64,000 bases of DNA. It comes from Streptomyces cavernae. GTDB taxonomy: Bacteria > Actinomycetota > Actinomycetes > Streptomycetales > Streptomycetaceae. Under the pieces are notes generated by a model, which saw only the letters and a program-made list of their open reading frames with translations, was not told the DNA's origin and ran no database searches. Where the stretch lies: contig NZ_RPDJ01000044.1 in NCBI RefSeq assembly GCF_004023625.1, positions 22,278-86,277 on the forward strand. The letters run 5' to 3'. A program made the translations under genes and the position numbers. Of this stretch, positions 42,550-51,507 are shown piece by piece (position 1 is the first letter of the stretch; every line of letters begins with the position of its first letter).

Positions 42550-43179
42550 TCAGCGCAGCCAGCCGTGGCGGCGGACGAACGGCAGCTGGGCCCAGATCCT
42601 GCCGAGGCCGAGGGTGTCGCCCGCCGAGACCGCGGCGAGGACGATCAGGGCGGCGGCGTAGATGACGTGGTAGTCCACGAACGGGTTGGTGGACATGCTC
42701 GGCGATCCGTCCGAGAGGTGCTGGGCGGGCGGCCACTCGGCGATCCACATCAGCGCCATCATCGCGGTGCCGGCCACGGCCGCGAGGCGCAGTGTGATAC
42801 CGCTGACCAGGGCGAGTCCGATGCCGAGCAGACCGGCCATGAACAGTGCGTCGGCCCAGTCCGCACCCGCCCAGTCGTGGAAGGTGGACTCCACGGGTCC
42901 GACCGCGACGCCGCTGAGGAAGCCCTTGGTCGGCGATCCTCCGTCGATCCAGCCCTTGCCGGACGGGGTCGCGTAGCCGAGCCCGAAGGTCTTGTCCAGG
43001 AACGCCCACAGGAAGGCGAACCCGGTCAGCAGCCGCAGCGAGGCGAACGAGTAGGCCCGCAGCGAGTGGGTATCGGTGCTTGCCGAGACGGCGGGCCCAG
43101 CAGTGGACGCGGTCCGGTGGACACCCCGGAAGGGCAGGTGGAATCCGTGGTGGCGGTGAGGGTGCTCATGCACGGCCAT
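42550..43179 (-). CDS. DoxX-family membrane protein
   Basis: A 209-residue protein with a His-rich N-terminus (about six His in the first 15 residues) and four hydrophobic segments. They begin with LRLLTGFAFLWAFLDKTFGLGY and end with DYHVIYAAALIVLAAV. DoxX/DoxD-type proteins include a thiosulfate:quinone oxidoreductase subunit and a mycobacterial redox-stress complex member; the function here is unknown. The ATG at 43179 has AAGGGA upstream. It diverges from the SulP gene across shared boxes. Confidence 0.82.
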   Translation of the reverse strand: MAVHEHPHRHHGFHLPFRGVHRTASTAGPAVSASTDTHSLRAYSFASLRLLTGFAFLWAFLDKTFGLGYATPSGKGWIDGGSPTKGFLSGVAVGPVESTFHDWAGADWADALFMAGLLGIGLALVSGITLRLAAVAGTAMMALMWIAEWPPAQHLSDGSPSMSTNPFVDYHVIYAAALIVLAAVSAGDTLGLGRIWAQLPFVRRHGWLR

Positions 43180-43278
43180 GATGGTGATCCCTTCGGGGAG
43201 GGTCAGGTCCGTTCCTGACACCACTCACTCTCATGGCGCGGAGCGGTCCACGCCCGGTGCCGAAGGGCGGTGGTGACG

Positions 43279-43314
43279 GGGCTGAACGGCCCCCGGACGG
43301 GGGCCGGTTGGGCT
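43279..43314. promoter_or_regulatory. Dormancy-box pair between the DoxX and SulP genes
   Basis: GGGCTGAACGGCCC (43279-43292) and GGGCCGGTTGGGCT (43301-43314), centres 22 bp apart, in a divergent spacer. Both are imperfect. No -10 of the usual form fits in either direction. Confidence 0.5.
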
Positions 43315-43412
43315 GCGGAGGCGGCACTGGCAGCCGATTCGTCGCTTCCGCCGGCCCCTTGGTGGATCCTTGGGGCACCAGTGGGCCCTGTGGGCGAGGC
43401 GAAAGGGGATCC

Positions 43413-45125
43413 ATGTCCCAGCGATCGGGCGGACACGCTTGGGGGTGGCGCGGTCTGACGCCGGGCATCGCGGCGCTGGCCGGCTATCGCCGCTCCTGGC
43501 TGCGTGGCGATCTGCTGGCCGGGGTGACGGTGGCCGCCTACCTCGTGCCGCAGGTCATGGCCTACGCGGGTGTGGCCGGGCTGCCGCCGGTGGCGGGGCT
43601 CTGGGCGATCCTGCCCGCGCTGGTGCTGTACGCGCTGCTGGGCTCGTCGCGGCTGCTGTCGGTCGGCCCCGAGTCCACGACCGCGCTGATGACCGCGACC
43701 GTGGTCGGACCGCTCGCCGCCGGGGACGCCGGCCGCTACGCCGTACTGGCCTCCGCTCTCGCGATCGCGGTCGGTCTGCTGTGTGTGGCGGCCTGGGCGG
43801 CCCGGCTCGGCTTCGTCGCCGATCTGCTGTCCCGGCCGGTGCTCGTCGGCTATCTCGCGGGCGTGGCACTCATCATGACGGTGGATCAGCTGACGAAGCT
43901 GACCGGGGTCGAGACGACGGGGTCGAGGTTCTTCCCGCAGTTGTGGTCCTTCCTGCGGAATCTGCCGGACGCCCATCCGGCGACCGTCGTCCTGTCCGCC
44001 GTCGCGCTGGCGTTCCTCTTCGTCCTGCCCCGGTTCCTGCGCACCGTCCCCGCCCCGCTGCTGGCCGTGGTCCTCGGCACGGCGGCCGTGGCCGTGTTCG
44101 ACCTTGACGAGCGCCACGGCATCAAGGTGATCGGCGAGGTGCCGTCGGGCCTGCCGGGTTTCACGCTGCCGCCCCTGAGCGATCTGCCGCAGTTGCTGCT
44201 GCCCGCGCTGGGCGTCCTCATCGTCGGCTACACCGACTTCATCCTCACCGCGCGGGCATTCACCAGGCATGACGGCCAGGGCGGGCAACTGGACGCCAAC
44301 CAGGAACTGCTGGCCCTGGGCGCGGCCAATCTCGGGGCCGGTTCGCTGCACGGCTTCCCGGTGAGCAGCAGCGCCAGCCGTACCGCGCTGGCCGCCTCGG
44401 GGGGTGCCCAGAGCCAGGCCTACTCCCTCGTCGCCGGGGCGGCCGTGCTGGCCGTGCTGCTGTTCCTCAGCCCTCTGCTGTCGCGCACCCCGTCGGCGGT
44501 GCTGGGCGCGCTCGTCGTCTACGCCGCCGTACGCATGATCGACCTCGCGGGCTTCCGGCGCCTGGCGTCCTTCCGCCGCCGGGAGCTGCTGCTCGCCTTC
44601 GGCTGTCTCTCGGGGGTGCTGGTTCTGGACATCCTGTACGGGGTGCTGGTCGCCGTCGGTCTGTCGATCGCGGAGCTGCTGATCCGGGTGGCCCGCCCGC
44701 ACGACGCCGTGCAGGGGCTCGTGCCCGGAGTGGCGGGCATGCACGACGTGGACGACTACCCGCAGGCCCGGACGATCCCCGGCCTGGTGGTCTACCGCTA
44801 CGATTCCCCGCTGTTCTTCGCCAACGCGGAGAACTTCCGGCAGCGGGCCCTTGCCGCGGTGGAGGACCAGACTGATCCGGTGCGCTGGTTCGTGCTCAAC
44901 GCCGAGGCCAATGTGGAGGTCGACATCACCGCCCTGGACGCCGTAGACGAGCTGCGCCGTGAACTCACCGGCCGCGGCATCGAGTTCGCCCTCGCCCGGG
45001 TCAAGCAGGACCTGAAGGACGACCTCGACGCGTACGGGCTGACCGAGTCGGTCGGCAGCGACCGGATCTTCCCGACCCTGCCGACCGCGGTCGACGCGTT
45101 CCGGCGATGGCTCGGTGATCAGTAG
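43413..45125 (+). CDS. SulP/SLC26-family anion transporter with STAS domain
   Basis: A 570-residue transporter with about 12-14 membrane helices (GVTVAAYLVPQVMAYAGVAG near residue 35; SAS-type motif GFPVSSSASRTALAASGGAQ near 310). A cytoplasmic C-terminal STAS domain occupies about 450-565 (YDSPLFFANAENFRQR, then NVEVDITALDAVDELR). SulP proteins move sulfate, bicarbonate, C4-dicarboxylates or other anions; the substrate is unknown. Rv1739c, next to the DosR cluster in M. tuberculosis, is a SulP protein. AAGGGG precedes the ATG. Its 3' end overlaps pflA by 7 nt tail to tail. Confidence 0.93.
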   Translation: MSQRSGGHAWGWRGLTPGIAALAGYRRSWLRGDLLAGVTVAAYLVPQVMAYAGVAGLPPVAGLWAILPALVLYALLGSSRLLSVGPESTTALMTATVVGPLAAGDAGRYAVLASALAIAVGLLCVAAWAARLGFVADLLSRPVLVGYLAGVALIMTVDQLTKLTGVETTGSRFFPQLWSFLRNLPDAHPATVVLSAVALAFLFVLPRFLRTVPAPLLAVVLGTAAVAVFDLDERHGIKVIGEVPSGLPGFTLPPLSDLPQLLLPALGVLIVGYTDFILTARAFTRHDGQGGQLDANQELLALGAANLGAGSLHGFPVSSSASRTALAASGGAQSQAYSLVAGAAVLAVLLFLSPLLSRTPSAVLGALVVYAAVRMIDLAGFRRLASFRRRELLLAFGCLSGVLVLDILYGVLVAVGLSIAELLIRVARPHDAVQGLVPGVAGMHDVDDYPQARTIPGLVVYRYDSPLFFANAENFRQRALAAVEDQTDPVRWFVLNAEANVEVDITALDAVDELRRELTGRGIEFALARVKQDLKDDLDAYGLTESVGSDRIFPTLPTAVDAFRRWLGDQ

Positions 45126-45913
45126 GCGGTCACCCCGTGCTCCCGGAACTGAGCACGGACCCGCTCGGTCACCTCGGGCCCCGGAGGCGGCTGGTCGCGC
45201 AGCGGGAAGGGGATCCCGAGGGCCTCGTACTTGGCGGCGCCCAGTTTGTGGAACGGCAGCACGTCGACCCGGTCGACGCGGCCGAGGCCGGAGAGGAAGC
45301 GGGCCAGGCCGTCCACGGCGTCCGGGTCATCAGTCCAGCCGGGCACCAGGACGTAGCGGATCCACATGGGGATGCCGAGCCGGTTCAGGCGGGTGGCGAA
45401 GTTGAGCGTGGGGGCCAGCTCGCCGCCGGTCAGCTTCCGGTAGGTGTCGACGTCGAAGGACTTGATGTCGAGGAGTACGAGGTCGGTGTCGGCGAGGAGT
45501 TCGTCCGTGGCGCGGGAGCCGAGGAAGCCGGAGGTGTCGAGTGCGGTGTGCAGTCCGGCTTCCTTGCAGCGGCGCAGCACTTGGGCGGTGAAGGCGGGCT
45601 GGAGCAGTGGCTCGCCTCCGGTGAGCGTGACCCCTCCACCGGCCGCGGTGAGGAATCCCCGGTACTTGTCGATCTCCGCCATGACGTCGTCGGCCGTGGT
45701 CTCCCGGCCGTCGCGCATGTGCCAGGTGTCGGGGTTGGCGCAGTACAGGCAGCGCAGCGGGCAGCCGCTGACGAAGAGGACGAACCGGGTCCCGGGACCG
45801 TCCACTCCGGTGGACAGATCCCAGGAGTGGATCCGGCCCGTCGTCGGGCCGGATCCCACGGTCCGGTCGGTCGCCCGGCCAGGTCCCACGGTCCGGTCGC
45901 CCGCGGTGCTCAC
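45119..45913 (-). CDS. pflA: Pyruvate formate-lyase activating enzyme
   Basis: Radical-SAM enzyme that installs the glycyl radical in PflB. The 264-residue product has the cluster motif CPLRCLYC (Cys51, Cys55, Cys58), then GVTLTGGEPLLQP and DTDLVLLDIKSFD. It starts with GTG overlapping the pflB stop by 4 nt (GTGA). Residues 6-26 are a short duplication (DRTVGPGRAT, DRTVGSGPTT) encoded by near-identical DNA and absent from typical PflA, so the true start could lie a little downstream. The gene is oxygen-sensitive chemistry in a supposed aerobe. Confidence 0.94.
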   Translation of the reverse strand: MSTAGDRTVGPGRATDRTVGSGPTTGRIHSWDLSTGVDGPGTRFVLFVSGCPLRCLYCANPDTWHMRDGRETTADDVMAEIDKYRGFLTAAGGGVTLTGGEPLLQPAFTAQVLRRCKEAGLHTALDTSGFLGSRATDELLADTDLVLLDIKSFDVDTYRKLTGGELAPTLNFATRLNRLGIPMWIRYVLVPGWTDDPDAVDGLARFLSGLGRVDRVDVLPFHKLGAAKYEALGIPFPLRDQPPPGPEVTERVRAQFREHGVTAY

Positions 45914-48171
45914 AGCGATCCGTGGAAGGTGCGGCTGATCACGTCGAGTTGCTGCTCGCGGGTCAAGCGGACGAAGTTGACGGCGTATCCGGAGACTCGG
46001 ATGGTCAACTCGGGGTACTTCTCCGGGTGTTCCATTGCGTCCTCCAGCACGTCCCGGTTCAGCACGTTGACGTTCATGTGGAACCCGCCGGAGGCCGTGT
46101 AGGCGTCGAGGATGCCGACCAGATGAGCCGCGCGCTCGGCAGGGTTGTGGCCCAGGCCCTCCGGTGTGATCGTCGTGGTCAGCGAGATGCCGTCGCGGGC
46201 CTGCTCGTAGGGGAGCTTGGCCACCGACAGCGCGGAGGCGGCCACGCCGTGCCGGTCACGGCCGTTCATCGGGTTGGCGCCGGGCGCGAAGGGCTGTCCG
46301 GCGCGCCGGCCGTCGGGGGTGTTGCCGGTGTGCTTGCCGTAGACCACGTTGGAGGTGATGGTGAGCACCGACTGGGTGTGCTCGGCGTCCCGGTAGGTGG
46401 GATGCTTGCGCACCTTCGCCATGAAGGACTCGACCAGCCCGACGGCGATGTCGTCCGCCCGGTCGTCGTTGTTGCCGTACGCCGGGTACTCGCCCTCGGT
46501 CCGGAAGTCGACGGCCAGTCCGGTCGCGTCCCGGAACACCTTCACCCGGGCGTACTTCACCGCGGACAGGCTGTCCACCGCGACGGAGAGCCCGGCGATG
46601 CCGCAGGCCATGAAGCGGTGCACGGGGTGGTCGTGCAGGGCCATCTCGATGCGCTCGTAGGCGTACTTGTCGTGCATGTAGTGGATGACGTTGAGCGTGT
46701 TCACATACGTCTCCGCCAGCCAGTCCAGGGCGCGGTCGTAAGCCGCCGACAACTCCTCGTAGTCGAGGTACTCGCCGGTCAGCGCCGGTGCCTCCGGGGC
46801 GATCTGGTCGCCGGTCATCTCGTCCCGGCCGCCGTTGACGGCGTAGAGCAGTGCCTTGGCGAGGTTGACCCGCGCCCCGAAGAACTGCATCTGTTTGCCC
46901 ACCGCCATGGCCGACACACAGCAGGCGATGGCCGTGTCGTCGCCGGTGCGCGGCCGCATCAGGTCGTCGGACTCGTACTGGACGGCGCTGGTGTCGATGG
47001 AGACCTGGGCGCAGAACTCCTTGAAGCCGTCCGGCAGGCGGGGCGACCAGAGCACGGTGAGGTTGGGCTCGGGTGCCGGGCCGAGGTTGTACAGCGTCTG
47101 CAGGAACCGGAAGGAGGTTCGGGTGACCAGCGGGCGGCCGTCGGAGCCGATGCCGCCGATCGATTCCGTCACCCAGGTCGGGTCGCCGGAGAACAGCGCG
47201 TCGTACTCGGGGGTGCGCAGGAACCGTACGATCCGCAGCTTGATCACGAAGTCGTCGATCAGCTCCTGGGCGCGGGTCTCGTCGATGACGCCCTCGTCCA
47301 GATCCCTCTGGAGGTAGACGTCGAGGAAGGTGGAGGTGCGGCCGAGTGACATCGCGGCGCCGTTCTGCTCCTTGACGGCGGCGAGATAGCCGAGGTAGAG
47401 CCACTGCACGGCCTCGTGGGCGGTGGCGGCCGGGCGGGAGACGTCGCAGCCGTACGAGGCCGCCATCCGCGTCAGCTCGCCCAACGCCCTTACCTGCTCG
47501 GCGATTTCCTCGCGGTCACGGATGACCTCGGGGGTGGAGGGCCGTGCGTCCAGCAGGGCGCGTTCGGCGCGCTTGGCCGCGATCAGCCGGTCCGTGCCGT
47601 ACAGGGCGACGCGCCGGTAGTCGCCGATGATCCGGCCGCGGCCGTAGGCGTCCGGGAGCCCGGTGATGATCCCGGCCCTGCGGGCGGCGCGCATCTCGGG
47701 GGTGTACGCGTCGAACACTCCGTCGTTGTGGGTCTTGCGGTAGGTACCGAAGACCTGGGTCACGAACGGGTCGGGCTCGTAGCCGTAGGCCCTGAGTCCG
47801 CTCTCGACCATCCGCAACCCGCCGTTCGGCATGATCGCGCGCTTCAGCGGAGCATCGGTCTGCAGGCCGACGATCAGCTCCCGCTCGCGGTCGATGTAAC
47901 CGGGTGCGTGCGAGGTGATGGTCGACGGGGTCTCGGTGTCGACGTCGAGGATGCCCCGCCGCCGCTCCTCGGGGAACAGCGCTCTGACCTTGCCCCAGAC
48001 GGCGCGGGTGCGGTCCGTGGGGCCCGTCAGGAACGCGGAACCACCCTCGTAGGGCGTGTAGTTGGCCTGGATGAAGTCACGCAGGTCGACCTGTTCCCGC
48101 CAGTGCTCGCCGGTGAAGCCGCGCCACGCGGCGACCGGTGCCTGCACCTGTGTCGGGGCCATCGTCGTCAT
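45910..48171 (-). CDS. pflB: Pyruvate formate-lyase
   Basis: Glycyl-radical enzyme splitting pyruvate and CoA into acetyl-CoA and formate. The 753-residue length matches E. coli PflB. The catalytic cysteine pair is in IACCVSAMAVG near residue 418, and the radical glycine is in IRVSGYAVNFVRL near residue 730, close to the C-terminus FHGSL. The ATG at 48171 has GGAGG 5 nt upstream. It is coupled to pflA. With adhE it gives a complete acetyl-CoA-to-ethanol route. No formate channel or formate dehydrogenase is in the window. Confidence 0.97.
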   Translation of the reverse strand: MTTMAPTQVQAPVAAWRGFTGEHWREQVDLRDFIQANYTPYEGGSAFLTGPTDRTRAVWGKVRALFPEERRRGILDVDTETPSTITSHAPGYIDRERELIVGLQTDAPLKRAIMPNGGLRMVESGLRAYGYEPDPFVTQVFGTYRKTHNDGVFDAYTPEMRAARRAGIITGLPDAYGRGRIIGDYRRVALYGTDRLIAAKRAERALLDARPSTPEVIRDREEIAEQVRALGELTRMAASYGCDVSRPAATAHEAVQWLYLGYLAAVKEQNGAAMSLGRTSTFLDVYLQRDLDEGVIDETRAQELIDDFVIKLRIVRFLRTPEYDALFSGDPTWVTESIGGIGSDGRPLVTRTSFRFLQTLYNLGPAPEPNLTVLWSPRLPDGFKEFCAQVSIDTSAVQYESDDLMRPRTGDDTAIACCVSAMAVGKQMQFFGARVNLAKALLYAVNGGRDEMTGDQIAPEAPALTGEYLDYEELSAAYDRALDWLAETYVNTLNVIHYMHDKYAYERIEMALHDHPVHRFMACGIAGLSVAVDSLSAVKYARVKVFRDATGLAVDFRTEGEYPAYGNNDDRADDIAVGLVESFMAKVRKHPTYRDAEHTQSVLTITSNVVYGKHTGNTPDGRRAGQPFAPGANPMNGRDRHGVAASALSVAKLPYEQARDGISLTTTITPEGLGHNPAERAAHLVGILDAYTASGGFHMNVNVLNRDVLEDAMEHPEKYPELTIRVSGYAVNFVRLTREQQLDVISRTFHGSL

Positions 48172-48314
48172 CACTGCCTCCGCTTGAGTCCACTTCGTCG
48201 TCGGCGAGGTTCCGCGGACGTCTCGCACACGATGCTCGTCCGTGGCGCCGGCGTACGACAGGGCCGAGCGGATACCGCCGGGGCGCCGTACGACCCCGCC
48301 TGACCGGGCTCGTT

Positions 48315-48351
48315 GGGTCGTCGAGCCCTGGTGGACGGGGCCGTTCGGCCC
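48315..48351 (-). promoter_or_regulatory. Dormancy-box pair upstream of pflBA
   Basis: GGGCCGTTCGGCCC (48338-48351, identical to the copy near 28391) and GGGTCGTCGAGCCC (48315-48328), centres 23 bp apart, lie 145-180 bp before the pflB start. The -10 is not clear, so the leader length is unresolved. Confidence 0.58.
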
Positions 48352-48524
48352 TGTCGGCGCGGCGGCACGGCGGCGGCAGGGTGGCGCAGGCGCGCGGTGC
48401 GGCGGCACGGCGACAGGGTGGCGCGGCGGCGCGGACGCCGAGTTCCCCGTGTCCGAGGAGACGGGTGAGGAAGCCACCCCGCGGGTCAGGACACGCCGGT
48501 CGGAACGCCCTTGTGTTCGGAGCC
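48352..48524. repeat. Direct repeat of a GCGGCACGGCG...AGGGTGGCGC block
   Basis: Two imperfect copies of a roughly 25-bp block (about 48361-48386 and 48401-48424) fill part of the spacer between the arcC stop and the pflB promoter. The remainder to 48524 shows no gene or clear terminator. Confidence 0.5.
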
Positions 48525-49448
48525 CTAACTCACAGTGAGCTCGGGTCGCACGAGCGTGCCCGACCTGCCGTGGACGATCTCGTGGGCCGCGTCGAGAGCA
48601 CCGATTGCCGCCAGTCCCCCGGTGCGTTCGACGAACCGGGCGGCGGCCTCGGTCTTCGGGCCCATCGAACCCTCGGGGAAGCCGCCGCGGCGCAGCTCGG
48701 TCGGGGTGGCGTCGAGGACGGGACGCTGGTCGGGGGTGCCGTAGCCGGCGTAGACGTAGGGGACGTCGGTGAGGATCAGCAGGAAGTCGGCCTTCAGGTC
48801 CTCGGCGAGCAGGGCCGCGGTGAGGTCCTTGTCGACGACCGCCTCGGCCCCCGTCAGCGCGCCGCTGTCATTGTCGGCGGTGACGGGAACGCCTCCGCCG
48901 CCCGCGCAGATCACCAGGCTCCCGGTGATAAGCAGGTCGTGGATGGTGTCGGTCTCCAGGAACCGTTCGGGCACCGGGGAGGGGACGACGCGGCGCCAGC
49001 CCTTGGTGTCCTGTGCGATGTGCCAGCCTCGCTTGCGGGCGAGCGCCATCGCCACCTCCTTGGGGTAGACCTGGCCGACGAACTTCACGGGTTTGGCGAA
49101 GGAGGGATCGTCGGCACGCACGAGGGTGTGGGTGACCAGTGCGGCGATCTTCCGTCCGGGGAGGGCGTCATGGAGGCTGCGGACCAGCAGGGAGCCGATC
49201 ATGCCCTGGGTCTGGGCGCCGAGCAGGTCCAGCGGATAGGGGGCGCTCAGAGCGGGATCGGCGGCGCTCTCGACGGCGAGCAGGCCGATCTGGGGGCCGT
49301 TGCCGTGGGTGATGACGATCTCGTGTTCGCGGGCGAGGGCGGCGATGGCGGTGGCCACCCGGTCGATGTTCGCCTGCTGGACGGCCGCGTCGGGGCGTTC
49401 GCCCCGGTGCAGCAGGGCGTTGCCGCCGAGCGCGACGACGATGCGCAT
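48525..49448 (-). CDS. arcC: Carbamate kinase
   Basis: Makes ATP from carbamoyl phosphate and ADP, the energy-yielding last step of the arginine deiminase pathway. 307 residues with MRIVVALGGNALL, THGNGPQIGLLA, CAGGGGVPV, VVDKDLTAALLA and GSMGPKTEAAARF, all family landmarks. The ATG at 49448 has GGAGG 9 nt upstream. It is separated from arcDAB by about 985 bp containing an IS110 remnant, so it may rely on read-through or its own promoter; none was recognised. Confidence 0.96.
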   Translation of the reverse strand: MRIVVALGGNALLHRGERPDAAVQQANIDRVATAIAALAREHEIVITHGNGPQIGLLAVESAADPALSAPYPLDLLGAQTQGMIGSLLVRSLHDALPGRKIAALVTHTLVRADDPSFAKPVKFVGQVYPKEVAMALARKRGWHIAQDTKGWRRVVPSPVPERFLETDTIHDLLITGSLVICAGGGGVPVTADNDSGALTGAEAVVDKDLTAALLAEDLKADFLLILTDVPYVYAGYGTPDQRPVLDATPTELRRGGFPEGSMGPKTEAAARFVERTGGLAAIGALDAAHEIVHGRSGTLVRPELTVS

Positions 49449-49595
49449 GGCTCAGTCCTCCCTACGTTGTTGATCGGGATGAGCGAGCCATTCGTAGGGG
49501 TGGCTCACCCAGGGGGTCCGGGTGTGGCTTTCAGTCCTCTGCCGTCCGTGGCTGGCCAGGATTCGCCGCCCGGCTCCCACGACGACTCGGCTGCT

Positions 49596-50439
49596 CATTA
49601 GGAATTGCGGCACTGATCGCTCAGTAGGGACTCGACAGCGAGGTCGTCCGTGGAATCTGTGCGAGTACGACCTGCGTCAACCGGCTGCGCGCCCACCTGA
49701 CCGGGAGCCTCCCCGGCTTGGAACGCGAACTCGACCTCGGCAACGTCGGTCCTCTGGTGCTGCTGACGGGCTACCAGACACCGGCCGCCATCCGCCGCGC
49801 GGGCGTCAAGCGGCTGGCCACCTGGCTGCGCAACCGCAAGGTCCCCGGTGCTGACCAACTCGCCGCCACGGCCGTCCAGGCCGCCGAGAACCAGCACACA
49901 GCCGTTCCCGGCGAGGAGATCACCGCCCAGGTCGTGCACTCCCTCGCCAGGCAGGTGATGGCCCTCAACGAGAAGATCGCCGAGACCGACCAGTTCATCG
50001 AGGGCCGGTTTCGGCGGCACCGGCACGCCGAAGTGATCGCCGGCATGCCCGGCATCGGCCCCGTGCTCGGCGCCGAGTTCATCGCGGCCACCGGCGGCGA
50101 CACGGACGCCTTCGACAACGCCGACCACCTCGCCGGGTTCGCCGGCGCCGCCCCCGCCGCCCGGGACTCGGGCAAGATCAGCGGCAACCTCCACCGGCCC
50201 AAGCGCTACAGCCGACGCCTCCAACGCGTCTTCTGCACTTCCGCGTTGATCAGCATCCGCTGCTGCGACGAATCCCGCCGCTGCTACGACCGCAAGCGCG
50301 CGGAAGGCAAGCGCCACGTCCAGGCCGTGATGGCACTCGCCCGGCGACGGGTCAACGTCCTGTGGGCCCTGCTGCGTGACGGACGGTGCCACAACCCCAT
50401 ACCGCCCGTCACCCAGGCTGCTTGACATCTCCATTAGGA
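49596..50439 (+). mobile_element. IS110-family insertion remnant flanked by 8-bp direct repeats
   Basis: The interval holds the C-terminal part of an IS110-type transposase and is bounded by CATTAGGA at 49596-49603 and at 50432-50439. The right copy contains the arcB stop codon. The repeats look like a target duplication or recombination scar. IS110 elements often make none, so their meaning is uncertain. The 5' end, where IS110 elements carry their bridge-RNA region, is missing. Confidence 0.7.
49628..50425 (+). pseudogene. IS110-family transposase, N-terminal domain lost
   Basis: The frame opens after an in-frame TAG at 49625 and encodes VNRLRAHLTGSLPGLERELDLG, split across a TTG at 49718, then the Transposase_20 (helix-hairpin-helix) region IAGMPGIGPVLGAEFIAATGG and HLAGFAGAAPAARDSGK. 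About 150 N-terminal residues with the DEDD catalytic acidic residues are absent, so it cannot transpose on its own. It ends with QAA and TGA at 50423-50425. It lies opposite in orientation to the arc genes. Confidence 0.85.
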
Positions 50440-51489
50440 GTCCTGGCTTGCCGGGTCGGCGAGGGTGGCGACGAGTACCGACTTGATGGTGTGCAGGCGG
50501 TTCTCCGCCTGGTCGAAGGCGATGCAGGCGGGTGCGGCGAAGACGTCGTCGGTGACCTCGAGACCGTCGAGGCCGTAGTTGTGGAGCACTTCCCGGCCCA
50601 GACGGGTGCGGTCGTCGTGGAAGGCCGGCAGGCAGTGCATGAACTTGACGTCCGGGTTGCCGGTGGCCGCCAGCGTCCCGGCGTTGACCTGGTAGGGCAG
50701 CAGCAGGTCGATCCGCTCGCCCCAGGTCTCGGCGGGCTCTCCCATGGAGACCCAGACGTCGGTGTGCAGGAAGTCGGCGCCGCGCACTCCGGTTCCGACG
50801 TCCTCGGTGAGGGTGATCCGGGCGCCGCTGCGCTCGGCCAGGGCGCGGCAGTGGGTGACCAGGCCGGGGTCGGGCCACAACCGGGCGGGCGCGGCTATGC
50901 GCACGTCCATGCCGAGCAGGGCGCCCATGGCGAGCAGGGAGTTGCCCATGTTGTTGCGGGCGTCGCCGAGATAGCAGTAGCTGATCTCCGACAGCGGCTT
51001 CGGGCTGTGCTCGCGCATGGTGAGGACGTCGCACAGGCTCTGGGTGGGGTGTGCGCTGTCGGTCAGGCCGTTGTAGACCGGGACTCCGGCATGGGCGGCG
51101 AGTTCGGTGACCAGTGACTGGGCGGAGCCCCGGTACTCGATGGCGTCGAACATCCGGCCGAGGACGCGGGCGGTGTCGGCGATGGACTCCTTGCCCCCGA
51201 TGTGGGTGTCGCCGGGTCCGAGGTAGGTGGTGGCGGCGCCCTGGTCGGCGGCGGCGACCTCGAAGGCGCAGCGGGTGCGGGTGGAGGTCTTCTCGAAGAT
51301 CAGCGCGAGGTTCCTGCCGGTCAGCAGTCGGCGTTCGGTGCGTGCGCGCTTGGCCGCCTTCAGTTCCGCCGCGAGGTCGAGGAGGTGCTTTATCTCGCGG
51401 GCGGTGAAGTCGAGTTCGCTCAGGTAGGAGCGGCCTCGCAGGTCGACCGTCGGGGTGGTGACGGCGACGGTGTCCGTGGTGGTGCTCAT
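50434..51489 (-). CDS. arcB: Ornithine carbamoyltransferase (catabolic, arginine deiminase pathway)
   Basis: Phosphorolyses citrulline to ornithine and carbamoyl phosphate. The 351 residues carry the carbamoyl-phosphate motif STRTR (69-73), HPTQ near 148 and FMHCLPAFHD near 282. The catabolic role is inferred from position between arcA and arcC; sequence alone would also fit ArgF. The ATG at 51489 is 18 nt after arcA. Its stop codon lies within one of the CATTAGGA repeats bounding the IS remnant, so the last residues may have been altered by the insertion. Confidence 0.94.
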   Translation of the reverse strand: MSTTTDTVAVTTPTVDLRGRSYLSELDFTAREIKHLLDLAAELKAAKRARTERRLLTGRNLALIFEKTSTRTRCAFEVAAADQGAATTYLGPGDTHIGGKESIADTARVLGRMFDAIEYRGSAQSLVTELAAHAGVPVYNGLTDSAHPTQSLCDVLTMREHSPKPLSEISYCYLGDARNNMGNSLLAMGALLGMDVRIAAPARLWPDPGLVTHCRALAERSGARITLTEDVGTGVRGADFLHTDVWVSMGEPAETWGERIDLLLPYQVNAGTLAATGNPDVKFMHCLPAFHDDRTRLGREVLHNYGLDGLEVTDDVFAAPACIAFDQAENRLHTIKSVLVATLADPASQDS

Positions 51490-51507
51490 GGTGGTCTCCC
51501 CGCTGGA

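Noticed and set aside
43203..44744. 513-codon minus-strand ORF
   Set aside because: Antisense to SulP; Gln/Arg/His-rich shadow product without domains.
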